In this document: positions 7,367 through 16,900 of the stretch, one piece after another
Layout: every line of letters begins with the position of its first letter
Position numbering within the stretch: the stretch's first letter is position 1
NCBI GenBank assembly: GCA_017650325.1
Contig: JAGCFC010000150.1
Coordinates: 1-33,040 of the forward strand
Direction: 5' to 3'
Origin: Salinivirgaceae bacterium
Lineage (GTDB): Bacteria > Bacteroidota > Bacteroidia > Bacteroidales > SZUA-534
Length of the DNA stretch: 33,040 bases
The notes under the pieces: model-generated
Seen by the model: the letters and a program-made list of their open reading frames with translations, nothing else
Database searches by the model: none
What the model was told of the DNA's origin: nothing
Position numbers and translations under genes: made by a program

Positions 7367-8701
7367 TCAGAATCTTCTGCTGCCGCCGCCAAACGAGCGC
7401 CCGCTGCTGCTGTGGTGGCCTCCGCTCGACGATGATTTGGGCGAGTAGCGTTTGGTTGTGTGTGTCGATACAAAAATGTCCGATTTCCGTGAAAGTTTGA
7501 ACGAATCGGGTACAATATAGTCGGCCGCCGAGGTTGCCTTCTGAATGGTTTTGTATTTTTTACGCTCAATCGCTATGCAAATCCAGCCAATCAGCAGGGC
7601 GAACAATATGCATTTCACCCAAGGAAACGAGGCCTCGTAGTCGTAGTCGCTTCCGTACTCGAAAATGAAATAGAGGATTGCGTTGTAGTAATCGTCGTTG
7701 TCGAGCCACGAAATCATTCCGTCCATGTACTTGTCGAGGTTATAGCTTGCCACACCATATTCTTTAGGCTTGCCCACATCGAGCACCGTCAGATTGCGGT
7801 AGTGCATGTCAATCAGCAATATAACGCCATCGTAGCCATCGATTGTGGGCTTGCCCTTGCCAAAATTGTTGTACTCGAAAAAGTCCATTGCATAAACTTC
7901 CGACTGATTATTCCCATCATCATCATCCTTGCAGTTGCGGTTTAATGTAACAACCACCATGTCAACATTATACGTGTTGACAAAATCCTTTACGTAATAC
8001 TGAATCGTGTCGTATTCCGATTCCGTAAGCAGGTTGGCTGCATCGTACACTTTCAGCGCCGTATCAACGTATGGAGTGCTCAGCGCGTGCGTTATTTTCT
8101 CTTCGGTCAGGTCGTCGATTATAAACTGTTTGTGGATGAGCGGCTCATCGTGTGTCCGTCGGCCAATCACGTATTTGCCCCAGTTGTTTTCGGGCATTTT
8201 TGTCGAGTCGGGCACAAATTCATCGTCATTCAGAGCTAACTCGCCTACAATATCAAGTGCGAAGTGATTGTAGATTAGATAGTTGGTAATCTCCGAATCT
8301 TCGTTCTGCTCGCTCAGGTATTCGTTCAATTGTTCGTTGGCAAATTCTTCGTAATCGAGCATCGAGCCACGGCAGAAAACGTGAAATTGACCAGTTTTCT
8401 TGTTGTGGCACAACGCTATACCGCAATCAGGATTGAAATGGTTTACATCGTAGAAATCGCTGTAGAAGCCATCGTAAACATCGTCCGAAGTGACAATTAT
8501 AAGCGATTCACCATCAAGCAGTCTCGATGTCAAGTGCAGATAGTGCTCTATCATCATAATGGTGTCGGCCGAGCCGTTTTCAATCAGGAATGTCCGTTGC
8601 CCGTTGTTCACAATCGGCACTTGGTCGTAGTTGGTTATCGGCGTTGCCATTGCCGATGCAATGGTCGTCAGTGTTATGATTAATATGCTGATAATCTTCA
8701 T
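7367..8701 (-). CDS. TPM-domain membrane protein (YgcG-like) with Gly-rich C-terminus
   Basis: A 444-residue protein, taking the ATG at 8701, which gives the signal peptide MKIISILIITLTTIASAMA. An in-frame extension to 8893 would run 64 residues into the upstream gene and is rejected. A TPM domain (about 215-345) is recognised by AANLLTESEYDTIQYYV, VDMVVVTLNRN and DGYDGVILLIDMHYRNLTVLDVG. The N-terminal part (about 40-135) looks like a second, degenerate TPM fold (LIIVTSDDVYD, DCGIALCHNKKTGQFHVFCRG). One membrane helix lies at about 362-378, then a cytoplasmic tail ending in a Ser/Gly/His-rich stretch and FGGGSRRF. TPM proteins are tied to phosphatase activity in plants and to membrane-complex maintenance in bacteria; the role here is unknown. 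It is the last gene of the long minus-strand run and follows the zinc-ribbon protein after 14 bases, so the two probably work together. Confidence 0.8.
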   Translation of the reverse strand: MKIISILIITLTTIASAMATPITNYDQVPIVNNGQRTFLIENGSADTIMMIEHYLHLTSRLLDGESLIIVTSDDVYDGFYSDFYDVNHFNPDCGIALCHNKKTGQFHVFCRGSMLDYEEFANEQLNEYLSEQNEDSEITNYLIYNHFALDIVGELALNDDEFVPDSTKMPENNWGKYVIGRRTHDEPLIHKQFIIDDLTEEKITHALSTPYVDTALKVYDAANLLTESEYDTIQYYVKDFVNTYNVDMVVVTLNRNCKDDDDGNNQSEVYAMDFFEYNNFGKGKPTIDGYDGVILLIDMHYRNLTVLDVGKPKEYGVASYNLDKYMDGMISWLDNDDYYNAILYFIFEYGSDYDYEASFPWVKCILFALLIGWICIAIERKKYKTIQKATSAADYIVPDSFKLSRKSDIFVSTHTTKRYSPKSSSSGGHHSSSGRSFGGGSRRF

Positions 8702-8715
8702 TTTCGGTGATTTTG

Positions 8716-9762
8716 CTACATGAAAAACAACCATGATATTATGCACAATAGAGCCAGTGCAATCAGAGTCGCTTTCAGAAAGAAGAGCCACGCCTTCACT
8801 TTGTCGATTGGCACGTTGCCGACCAGCCGCCCGGTTTGGCCGTTCATGGCGAAGGGATAGGTCTGGCCTTTGAAGTGGGTGTTGAGCATCCACACGGGCA
8901 GCAGGGCGTATTTAATGTCCGAAATGTTGATGTTTTTGTCCTCCTGCATGTTCATCACTTTGCCGTTAACTGTCGATAAGAACGAGGAAATCAGAGTGTT
9001 ACCCATTCTCAGGTTTGCGCGTTCCTGACTTTCGTCGGATGTGACATCGTATTTTTCGGCCAAAAAGCCCGACAGATACGAGTAGTTGAACGGCTTAAAC
9101 TTTTCGTAATCAAATGGTTCGATAGAGTCCATTGTGTCGTCATCGAATTTTTTGCTGCCATCAACCGGCACTTTTTCATATTTGATGCTACCAGCCCGTT
9201 CAATGTGGTAAACATCGGTTTTGGTGTAGATGTAATCGCCTGAGCGCCACGATGTCGATTTGTGAACTTCGCCCGAAAGGTTTCCCATTGCGTGGCCGTT
9301 GTAGAGCCAGAACGGAATGTAAACTCCGGTTATTTTGCCGATGTTTTCGGGGTTGGCAAACTGGCTCGGAGCAAGTTTTTTCTTTCGCAGGAATTTGTTG
9401 TAGGCATCGATTGCGTCCTGGTGGGTTGTCTCGAACGGGATAATCAGGTCGGGGCGGAATCTGCCTTCGAGCCTGTTCTTCATTATGCTCACGCTGCCGC
9501 AATAAACGCATTGGGTAGCTGTTGTGTTATCGTCGGTTACAAGTTGCGCGCCGCAGTTTTGGCAAATGTAAACGTTCAGCTCAGGCTGGGCGTCGGTCTC
9601 TTCGCTTTGCTGATAAATGTCATGGTCGGAGTCGGCGGTTAGCTTAAACACCTCATCTTGCGAGAGTTGGCAGCCGCATGCGTTACATCGCCAGTTTTGT
9701 CCTTCGGCATTGAAGAGCAGTTCGCTACCGCAGTTCGGACATTTCAGGTTTGTCGATTCCAT
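8716..9762 (-). CDS. Membrane-anchored double zinc-ribbon protein
   Basis: 348 residues. Two zinc ribbons lie at the N-terminus: C8-C11 with C26-C29 (an extra C31 follows), and C67-C70 with C85-C88. A soluble middle region contains YIPFWLYNGHAMGNLSGEV and ALLPVWMLNTHFKGQTYPFAMNGQTGRLVG, segments typical of a Bacteroidetes and Firmicutes family often mislabelled as a PriA-related helicase; no helicase motif is visible. One hydrophobic helix (about 324-348) ends the protein, so it is a tail-anchored membrane protein. It sits 13 bases downstream of the FucP-like gene and 14 bases upstream of the TPM gene. Zinc-ribbon and TPM genes are often neighbours, which suggests a shared membrane-linked task rather than a sugar role. 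Function unknown. Confidence 0.8.
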   Translation of the reverse strand: MESTNLKCPNCGSELLFNAEGQNWRCNACGCQLSQDEVFKLTADSDHDIYQQSEETDAQPELNVYICQNCGAQLVTDDNTTATQCVYCGSVSIMKNRLEGRFRPDLIIPFETTHQDAIDAYNKFLRKKKLAPSQFANPENIGKITGVYIPFWLYNGHAMGNLSGEVHKSTSWRSGDYIYTKTDVYHIERAGSIKYEKVPVDGSKKFDDDTMDSIEPFDYEKFKPFNYSYLSGFLAEKYDVTSDESQERANLRMGNTLISSFLSTVNGKVMNMQEDKNINISDIKYALLPVWMLNTHFKGQTYPFAMNGQTGRLVGNVPIDKVKAWLFFLKATLIALALLCIISWLFFM

Positions 9763-9775
9763 TATCGATTTTTAT

Positions 9776-11047
9776 TTATATCGATTTTAATGATGGTCGT
9801 TTATTGCTTCTGTTTACCGAAATTGCAAACATCAGCACCACCACAAAGCATACCATCGGTACCAGATACGAGATGTTGATATTCGTTGCGTCAGAAATGG
9901 CACCCTGAAGCGGTGGAAGAAGAGCACCACCTAAAATGGCCATTATCAAGCCTGAAGCACCGATTTTTGCGTCAGCACCCACATTCTCGAGTGCGATGCC
10001 GTAGATGGTTGGGAACATCAGCGACATAAAGAAGCTGACACCGATGAGTGCCGCAATGCAGACTGCACCAGTACCGCTGCACAACGCAACTATCAGACAC
10101 AGAACAATATCGGCGGCCGCAGCCCAAAGCAGAAGTCTCGATGGCTGAATCCATTTCATCAGCCAGGTGAAGATGAATCGCGCCGCGCTAAATCCAATAA
10201 TACTAAACAGATAGATGGTTGCAGCATCGGCTTCGAGCAGGCCGAGTTCCTGCATCACAATGCGGATGGTGAACGACCAAACGCAGATTTGCGCGCCGAC
10301 ATAGAAGAATTGCGCAACAACGCCGAACACGTATTTCTTATTCTTAATCAATCGTTTAAACGAATCGAGCACGCTGTCGTGGCTGTTGTCGCTGCCTTCG
10401 GGCATACGAACCAAAAGCATCACAACCATAATCACCAGAAGCACAAAACCGAGCGTCATATAGGTGCCTGTGATGGCGTTCAGCTCGTGCGACTGCATTG
10501 CGGAAAGGTCGGCGGCGGACATTGCGGCGCGGTCGGATGCTGTGGCGCTCGACAGTTGCGAAAGAATGAAAAACTGACTCATCAGAATGCCGGTTATCGA
10601 GCCTAACGGATTGAACGCCTGCGCGATATTAAGCCTTCGGGTAGCCGTTTCGGGCGAGCCCATCGACAAAATGTAAGGGTTGGCCGTTGTTTCCAAAATT
10701 GAGCATCCGCCAGCCAGTATGTATATGGCTATCAAGTAGAAAGCGTACGATGCGGCTCTCGATGCCGGGAAAAACAGGATGGCACCGGCTGCGTAAAGCA
10801 CAAGGCCCAGAATGACACCGCTTTTGTAGCTGTATTTGCGGATGAAAAGCGCGGCCGGAAGCGCAAAGCAGAAGTACGAGCCGTAGAACGCAAACTGAAT
10901 GAGCGATGTCTGCGTGTCGGTCATCGACATTATGCGTTTGAAAGCGCTTAACAGCGTGTCAGTCATATTGTTAGCCATTCCCCAAAGCAAGAACAGAAGT
11001 GTCACAAGGCTGAACGGCACAAGATACTTTTTCTCTATTGTCTTCAT
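9776..11047 (-). CDS. FucP-like sugar:proton symporter (predicted L-galactose importer)
   Basis: A 423-residue major facilitator superfamily permease of the fucose/galactose/glucose:H+ symporter family, twelve predicted inner-membrane helices. Seen: FLLWGMANNMTDTLL in helix 1, with D30 at the place of the proton-coupling Asp46 of E. coli FucP, and CSILETTANPYIL in helix 4, with E119 at the place of Glu135. E. coli FucP carries L-fucose, L-galactose and D-arabinose. The neighbouring upstream genes encode an L-galactose-dehydrogenase-like enzyme (33 bases away), an L-galactonate-dehydrogenase-like enzyme and a lactonase, so L-galactose is the likely cargo here; L-fucose remains possible. Specificity is inferred from context. 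Confidence 0.85.
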   Translation of the reverse strand: MKTIEKKYLVPFSLVTLLFLLWGMANNMTDTLLSAFKRIMSMTDTQTSLIQFAFYGSYFCFALPAALFIRKYSYKSGVILGLVLYAAGAILFFPASRAASYAFYLIAIYILAGGCSILETTANPYILSMGSPETATRRLNIAQAFNPLGSITGILMSQFFILSQLSSATASDRAAMSAADLSAMQSHELNAITGTYMTLGFVLLVIMVVMLLVRMPEGSDNSHDSVLDSFKRLIKNKKYVFGVVAQFFYVGAQICVWSFTIRIVMQELGLLEADAATIYLFSIIGFSAARFIFTWLMKWIQPSRLLLWAAAADIVLCLIVALCSGTGAVCIAALIGVSFFMSLMFPTIYGIALENVGADAKIGASGLIMAILGGALLPPLQGAISDATNINISYLVPMVCFVVVLMFAISVNRSNKRPSLKSI

Positions 11048-11080
11048 TTTATGTGTGGTTTTAGTGGTTATTATGCGGTT

Positions 11081-12028
11081 TTAAGAGTTTTTCCAGCTTA
11101 CGCGGAATTGGTCGCCGATGATTTCACGCACCTTTGCAACAACTTCAGCATCAGCCTGTTCGTTAACAAAATCGATGTTTTTCAGAACGTTCTGCGGATT
11201 GGTTGTCGAGAACAGGTTCGAAGCTATCCGATTGTTGCCAAGGCTGTACTGCATTGCGAGTTTTTCGATAGGATAACCGATTGAATCGCAGTATTTTGCC
11301 GCTTCAGCACAAGCATCGCGTAACGCTTTTGGTGCAGGATGCCAGTCGGGTGCGCCGCGCATTGTCAAAAGGCCCATCGATAGCGGACTTGCATTGATGA
11401 CACCTATGCCACGGCTTTCGAAAAAGTCAAGAAAATCAACAAGTTTGTCATCGCAAAGGCAATAGTGGCAGAAGTTAAGAACGCTCTCAACTGTGCCTTC
11501 GGGCGAGTGCTCGACAACCCATTTCAAGTTCTCGAGTTGCAGGTCGGTAATGCCAACGTGCCCCACAACGCCCTTCCCGCGAAGTTCGACAAGAGCAGGA
11601 AGTGTCTCGTCCACAATCTTTTGCAGACCGCCCGGCAGAGCAGCCTGAAACTCAATATCGTGGACGTTAATCAGGTCGATATAATCGACGCCGAGCCGTT
11701 CCATACTCTCAAAAACGCTGTCGTGGGCGCGTTTTGCGGAATAATCCCACGTGTTCACGCCGTCTTTGCCGTAGCGTCCGACCTTCGTCGAAAGAATATA
11801 GCGGTCGCGGGGAATTTCGCGCAAAGCCTTGCCCAGAACGGTTTCGGCTTTCAAGTGCCCGTAGTACGGCGACACATCGATAAAGTTGATTCCATTCTCA
11901 ACCGCGGTGTGCACCGCCTGTATGCCATCGGCCTCTTTGAGTGAGTGGAAAACGCCGCCCAAACTAGACGCGCCAAAGCCCAAAGCCGACAACTTCAAGC
12001 CCGTTTTTCCAAGATTTCTCAATTCCAT
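11081..12028 (-). CDS. Aldo/keto reductase, L-galactose 1-dehydrogenase-like
   Basis: 315 residues, close in pattern along its whole length to plant L-galactose dehydrogenase: LRNLGKTGLKLSALGFGAS, FIDVSPYYG, HDIEF, CHYCLCDDKLVDFL and ASPLSMGLLTMRGAPDWHPA. The catalytic tetrad of the family is present: D51, Y56, K83, H124. The expected reaction is NAD(P)-dependent oxidation of L-galactose at C1 to L-galactonolactone in the cytosol. L-Fucose (6-deoxy-L-galactose) is the chief alternative substrate. The start codon overlaps the 3' end of the zinc-dependent dehydrogenase gene by ten bases, implying translational coupling, and the FucP-like gene follows. An equivalent enzyme is part of the L-galactose pathway described in Bacteroides vulgatus. 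Confidence 0.85.
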   Translation of the reverse strand: MELRNLGKTGLKLSALGFGASSLGGVFHSLKEADGIQAVHTAVENGINFIDVSPYYGHLKAETVLGKALREIPRDRYILSTKVGRYGKDGVNTWDYSAKRAHDSVFESMERLGVDYIDLINVHDIEFQAALPGGLQKIVDETLPALVELRGKGVVGHVGITDLQLENLKWVVEHSPEGTVESVLNFCHYCLCDDKLVDFLDFFESRGIGVINASPLSMGLLTMRGAPDWHPAPKALRDACAEAAKYCDSIGYPIEKLAMQYSLGNNRIASNLFSTTNPQNVLKNIDFVNEQADAEVVAKVREIIGDQFRVSWKNS

Positions 12029-13014
12029 TTTACAAGTATTCTAAAGATTTTACCAGGGGCTTCGCTCCACTGTTTCAGTGCGTAAGCGGCATCGTTCGGC
12101 TCAATTACGCGACTAATGAACGACTCGATTGGCACTCCCGGTTTCGAAAGATATTTTATAACAGCCTCAAAATCTGACGGATTGGCGTTGCGCGACCCCA
12201 TTATGTCGAGTTCTTTCTTCACAAACAGGCTCGTTGTCAGGGCAATATCGGTTTTGGCATAGCCTATGCAGACAATGCGCCCCGTGAAGGCCACGCGGTT
12301 GACAGCCAACTGATAGGTTGGTGCAGCGCCAACGGCCTCAATCACAACATCGGGCGACGGCAGATTCCATTCGGTGGCGGTGTTGTAGGTGTAAGTGGCG
12401 CCAAGTTGACGGGCCAAAGCAAGTTTCTCGTCGTCAAGGTCGGCTGCAATGACGGTTGCGCCACGCGTCACGGCACGCACCACAGCACCCAGCCCCACCA
12501 TTCCGCAGCCGATTACCATAACTATATCAGTATCAGTCACTCTGCCACGGTCAACAGCGTGAAAACCAACGCTCATCGGCTCAATCAAAGCCGCATCGCG
12601 CAGCGAAACCGAGCCGCAAGGAATGATTTTCTGCCACGGAAGGCTGATAAACTCCTGCATTGCGCCGTTGCGCTGAACGCCAAGCGTCTCGTTGTTCTCG
12701 CAGGCATTGACACGACCACGGCGGCACGACGCACAATGTCCGCAGTTGGTGTATGGATTGACGGTAACAGTCTGTCCTACAGTAAGTCCTGACGGAACAT
12801 CGCTGCCAATTTCAACAACAGTCGCGCCGATTTCGTGTCCGGGAATGCGCGGAAAAGTAACCATTGTGTTGCCACCGCGATAAGTGTTAAGGTCAGAGCC
12901 GCAGAAGCCCACGTAGCCAAGTTTCAGCAGCACCTCGCCGGGTTTCACCGCCGGTTTTTCCACATCGACAACCGCAACGTTGCCAGGTGATTGAATTTGA
13001 ATTGCTTTCATCAT
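12019..13014 (-). CDS. Zinc-dependent medium-chain dehydrogenase, predicted L-galactonate 5-dehydrogenase
   Basis: 331 residues. Seen: catalytic zinc ligand region GFCGSD (C38) and GHE (H60, E61); structural zinc cysteines C91, C94, C97, C105; a Rossmann nucleotide fold with GCGMVGLGAV near residue 170; and the acidic residue after it (AADLDD), which favours NAD over NADP. The family includes L-threonine, sorbitol and L-galactonate dehydrogenases (E. coli LgoD/YjjN oxidises L-galactonate to D-tagaturonate). The neighbours are a sugar-lactonase gene 16 bases upstream and the L-galactose-dehydrogenase-like gene overlapping downstream, and UxaB, which uses tagaturonate, opens the same run. That points to L-galactonate as substrate. 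A 2-keto-3-deoxy-L-fuconate dehydrogenase is the main alternative. A start one codon later is equally plausible. Confidence 0.8.
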   Translation of the reverse strand: MMKAIQIQSPGNVAVVDVEKPAVKPGEVLLKLGYVGFCGSDLNTYRGGNTMVTFPRIPGHEIGATVVEIGSDVPSGLTVGQTVTVNPYTNCGHCASCRRGRVNACENNETLGVQRNGAMQEFISLPWQKIIPCGSVSLRDAALIEPMSVGFHAVDRGRVTDTDIVMVIGCGMVGLGAVVRAVTRGATVIAADLDDEKLALARQLGATYTYNTATEWNLPSPDVVIEAVGAAPTYQLAVNRVAFTGRIVCIGYAKTDIALTTSLFVKKELDIMGSRNANPSDFEAVIKYLSKPGVPIESFISRVIEPNDAAYALKQWSEAPGKIFRILVKWN

Positions 13015-13030
13015 ATATTTTAATTTTAGG

Positions 13031-13960
13031 TTATTCCGACATATTTTTTACATACTCTAATTCGGGTAAATTCTTGAACCCGTAGAATTTAACCGCGTTT
13101 TCGCCAAGGAATGACGCCTTTTCGGATTGAGTCAAATCATTGGTTTTCAGAATAAAATCGTACGACATTCGATAGGTGATAGCACAAATGGTGCGGGGAT
13201 AGTCACTGCCCCACATCAGTTTGTCAATCCCGACCAAATCAGCCGCTTCACGAATGGCTTTTACTGCCGACGGGAACGGGTAGAACTCGCTGTTATACAG
13301 CCAGGTAATTCCGCCCGACTCAATGAAGACATTGCTGTTTCTTGCCAGAAGAATCTGATTTTTCCAATTATTGGTGGTCGCAAGTCCGAAGTGGCCAATG
13401 GCGATTCTCAAGTTCGGACATTCTGTTATAAGTTGCTGAAATTCTGCAATCTGTCTTTCGTCATCGGCAAGGCACATCGAGAAAGTCATTTTGTTGGCTT
13501 CCATAAATTTCATTGCCGGCAGCAAGTCGGTCATTGGGCGGCGAACACGGTGTCCGGGTATTGCAATTCCCTTAAAACCACGAGAATACAAAGTCTTGAC
13601 ATCGTTCAAAATATCATCGGCGGAAATCTGTTTTTCGGCTTCAGCCGATTCCAAACCGAGCCGTGGCATTCCGCAAACGAAAAATCTGTCGGGGTATTTT
13701 TGCGCCACTTCAGCAAGATAATCGTTCTGGTAACCGTCGATAACTTCTTGAACCACAACGGCTCCGCCAACTTGCGCATAGTCCATGTTGGCAAGGAAAA
13801 TTTCGGCGGTGTTGCGTCCGTCGGCCATAAATGGCGGCAGCATCTGGCGCTCGCCATCGAAAAACATCGAGCGGCCGCGGTTTGTGGTGTAAATCCGCTG
13901 CCCGTCGACCACGGTGTCTTGTTTCAGCCATAAGTGACTGTGTGCATCAATAATATTCAT
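13031..13960 (-). CDS. Amidohydrolase-family sugar lactonase (predicted L-galactono/L-fuconolactonase)
   Basis: 309 residues, a TIM-barrel amidohydrolase of the COG3618 / Amidohydro_2 group, which contains L-fucono- and L-galactonolactonases. Seen: the N-terminal metal motif DAHSHLW (residues 5-11), a conserved IAIGHFG in the second half, and WGSDYPRT near the C-terminus bearing the catalytic aspartate. The expected reaction is hydrolysis of L-galactonolactone to L-galactonate, linking the aldo/keto reductase to the zinc dehydrogenase. Its ATG overlaps the TGA of the preceding helicase gene in an ATGA arrangement, so the two are probably translationally coupled even though their functions seem unrelated. 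Substrate assignment rests on gene context and family. Confidence 0.8.
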   Translation of the reverse strand: MNIIDAHSHLWLKQDTVVDGQRIYTTNRGRSMFFDGERQMLPPFMADGRNTAEIFLANMDYAQVGGAVVVQEVIDGYQNDYLAEVAQKYPDRFFVCGMPRLGLESAEAEKQISADDILNDVKTLYSRGFKGIAIPGHRVRRPMTDLLPAMKFMEANKMTFSMCLADDERQIAEFQQLITECPNLRIAIGHFGLATTNNWKNQILLARNSNVFIESGGITWLYNSEFYPFPSAVKAIREAADLVGIDKLMWGSDYPRTICAITYRMSYDFILKTNDLTQSEKASFLGENAVKFYGFKNLPELEYVKNMSE

Positions 13961-16900
13961 TTCTTTATAATTCGTTCAGTGTGATTACAATATGGGAAAT
14001 TTGTGCACCCAATAAACCAGTATCCATTTTTCCCTTTTCTTTTTACAAGGAACCCTCCGCAAGACGGGCACTTTTTTGGACTCAACAGAATTGTCGCATC
14101 TCGAAGCGTGTATTTGCATTTTGGAAAATTAGAACAACCAACAAAGGTATTCCCGTCGTGCTGTACTTTTAAAAGCGTTCCCGTCTTACAAACTGGACAT
14201 TCTGTCCGATTTGCATCTGATAATTTTTCAATTCCAGTAAAACAAACTGATTTTGATTCAGGGAATTCCCTAAAGAAAGGCGAAGGATTTTTGTTGTCGG
14301 TTAGAATAAATGTCCTGTTTTTGGTACGAGTTATTGCGACATAAAAAAGCCGTCTTTCTTCTGCGAACTTATAACTTTCGGCATTCGTCAAAACAAGATT
14401 CAAAACCTCATCATCAGCTATTTGATTTGGGAAACCGAGTTTGTCATTTTTGAAATTCAAAATAATAACATTATCCGCCTCTAATCCTTTTGACTTGTGA
14501 ACAGAAAGGAAATCTATTTTTAATTCAGGGATAGGTGAGTATACCAATTTCTCATCCCGATTGTCATAAACAATTCTAAAAAGCCCTGTGTTTTTGACAA
14601 TTTCAATGTCATAGTTTGTTCTTCCTAAAAGCAGAATGGAAGAAGTTGCGCCGAACTCTGAAACTATTTTTCTAATTGCCAGTTGAATGGCAGACTTCGG
14701 GTCATCATTGAATCCACAGAAAACAAGCGGATAATCAAGTCTTTTATCCGAACGCAAACTTTTTCGTAATTGCATAGGATTTCGTAAAACAAAACGTGAA
14801 GCTTCATCTATCAATTGTTGGGAATTCCGATAGGTCTTCTCAATCCTTAAAACTTTTGTTTTCCCGAAGTATTTTTCAAAATCTGTAAATAAGGAAATAT
14901 CGCTTCCCGCAAAACGGTAAATTGACTGCCAATCATCACCTACACAGAAGACTTTTGCTTTGTTAGCAATAACCTTCAAAAAATTGAAACGCGATTTAGA
15001 AATGTCCTGATACTCATCAATAATCAAATACTTGTATGGTAAAATATCGCAGCCTTTGGCAATTTTATCTGCTGCATTGTTTATCATATCAGAAAAGTCA
15101 ATAGAGTTGTTTGCAGAGAGGTATTTTTGATATTCCGTTAAAAGCGTCTTAATTATGTCCAGAAACAAACTCGTCCGTTCCTGAAGAAATTCATCATCTT
15201 CTTTTGAAATATAATCTCGTCGTAATTGTTCAATTTGCTCTACTTTATAATTGTTTGATTTGAAAAGTGTTATAAAAGTGCAGCATAATTTCATAAACTC
15301 TGAAAAGTATTTGTTGCTTTTGCTCGCATAGACAGTATTGAATATGTCCGTAAAATCGCGAGACTTAAATTCAACACCGTTAGTACTCAAAATCTCTTCA
15401 AGCTTTTTTAGCAGAATGCCTTCTGAATTATAATAAGAATATGTTTCTAACAATTTGGTATTATGTTCTTTATGAAATTCTCGTTTCCATTGAATACCAT
15501 CTACATATTTTCTCGCCTCAATAGGTGAAAGCCACGGAACACGAAAATCTTTTGTAACACCAAAATGTTCCAAATAAATGTCATAATCAGTGAGATAGAA
15601 ATCGGGGCGGTAGTTTTTGCGAAGCGGGTCATCACTTTCAAAAGGATAAAGTTTTTCGTATTCATAATTTATGCCGTGCATAAAAAGAAAGTTGGCGATT
15701 TTAGTTTCTTCAAGACTTTTAACTATCTCATTATTAAGTGTTGTGTATGCTTTTGCTTTTTCCTCGCCAGTTTCACGAATATATTTCTCGCGGTCGTATT
15801 TTGATTTAAGAGTTTCAAGGTCAGCCGTTTTTTCTTCTTCGTACAATTCACCAAGCGAGGAATAATTTTCCATTTTGTCAGGGATTTCAAGATAATAGGA
15901 AAAATATTCTGTCAGAATTTTTATAAGGTCGGGATAATTTAAAAGTCTGTTCTCGAAAAAGTTATGAACGAACTGATTCAGTACATTCTCATCGGAAACT
16001 TCAGGTCGGCAACCATCAGCATTTTTGATTATATCAAGTCCCAACTTGTGAAATGTTGTTGCCTCAACAGGAATACCCAATTTGTTTTGGATTCGTTCCG
16101 TCATTTCCTGCGCTGATTTCTTTGTGAAAGATATTAGAAGAATTTCTGCGGGGTTTACTTGTTTTACCTCACTCAAATATTTCACCTTTGCAGCAATTGT
16201 GAGCGTTTTTCCGCTACCAGCGCCAGCCAATACAAGAACTCTGTCTTCATCCGTAATAACAGCTTCTCGTTGTTGGTCATCTAACGATTTTCCATCAATA
16301 TTAGAGAATAATGCATCATATTTCTTTGATTCAGAACTAACAAAGTTTTTATTAGCGATGCTTACTAAATCCTGCAGTGCAGAATACGTATTTTTAAAAC
16401 ACTCAATTTCAGAAAAAAAGTGGTGTTTGGAAGAAATTCTAAGAGTTGAGATTTCGGAATACAAATTCTGCCATTTCAATCTAAAAGCATTTTCAGCGGA
16501 ATATGTTATATACTTCTCTTGCAGATTATTAAACTCATTAAGGAACTTATTAATGGGTTCTTTGAATTGTGAGTCAATATATTTTTCGTTCACAGCACTA
16601 ATTAAATCGTGCAGAGTCATGTATGTGTTTTTAACACGCTCAATTTCAGGAAAAAACGGATGCCTTTTAGGAATCTTAAGATTCGAAACTTCCGAATACA
16701 AATTCTGCCATTTCAATTTAAAGTCTTTCTCAACGGAATTTGTTATATAGTTCTTTTGAAGTATATCAAACTCGTTAATGAATTCATTTATAGGTTCTTT
16801 AAGGATAGAAAGCTTTTTCTTTAGGTTTTTATTTGCCTTCCAAATAAGAATAAAGGAAAAGAATGCTACGACTATAATGGCAGCAACTAACATATACATA

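Noticed and set aside
8702..8893. N-terminal extension of the TPM-domain protein to a 508-residue form
   Set aside because: The extension overlaps the upstream zinc-ribbon gene by almost 180 bases in another frame and hides a clear signal peptide that begins at the ATG at 8701.
13127..13933. 268-residue open frame on the plus strand
   Set aside because: It is antisense to the lactonase gene, which has recognisable catalytic motifs; the antisense frame shows no domain and reflects codon bias.
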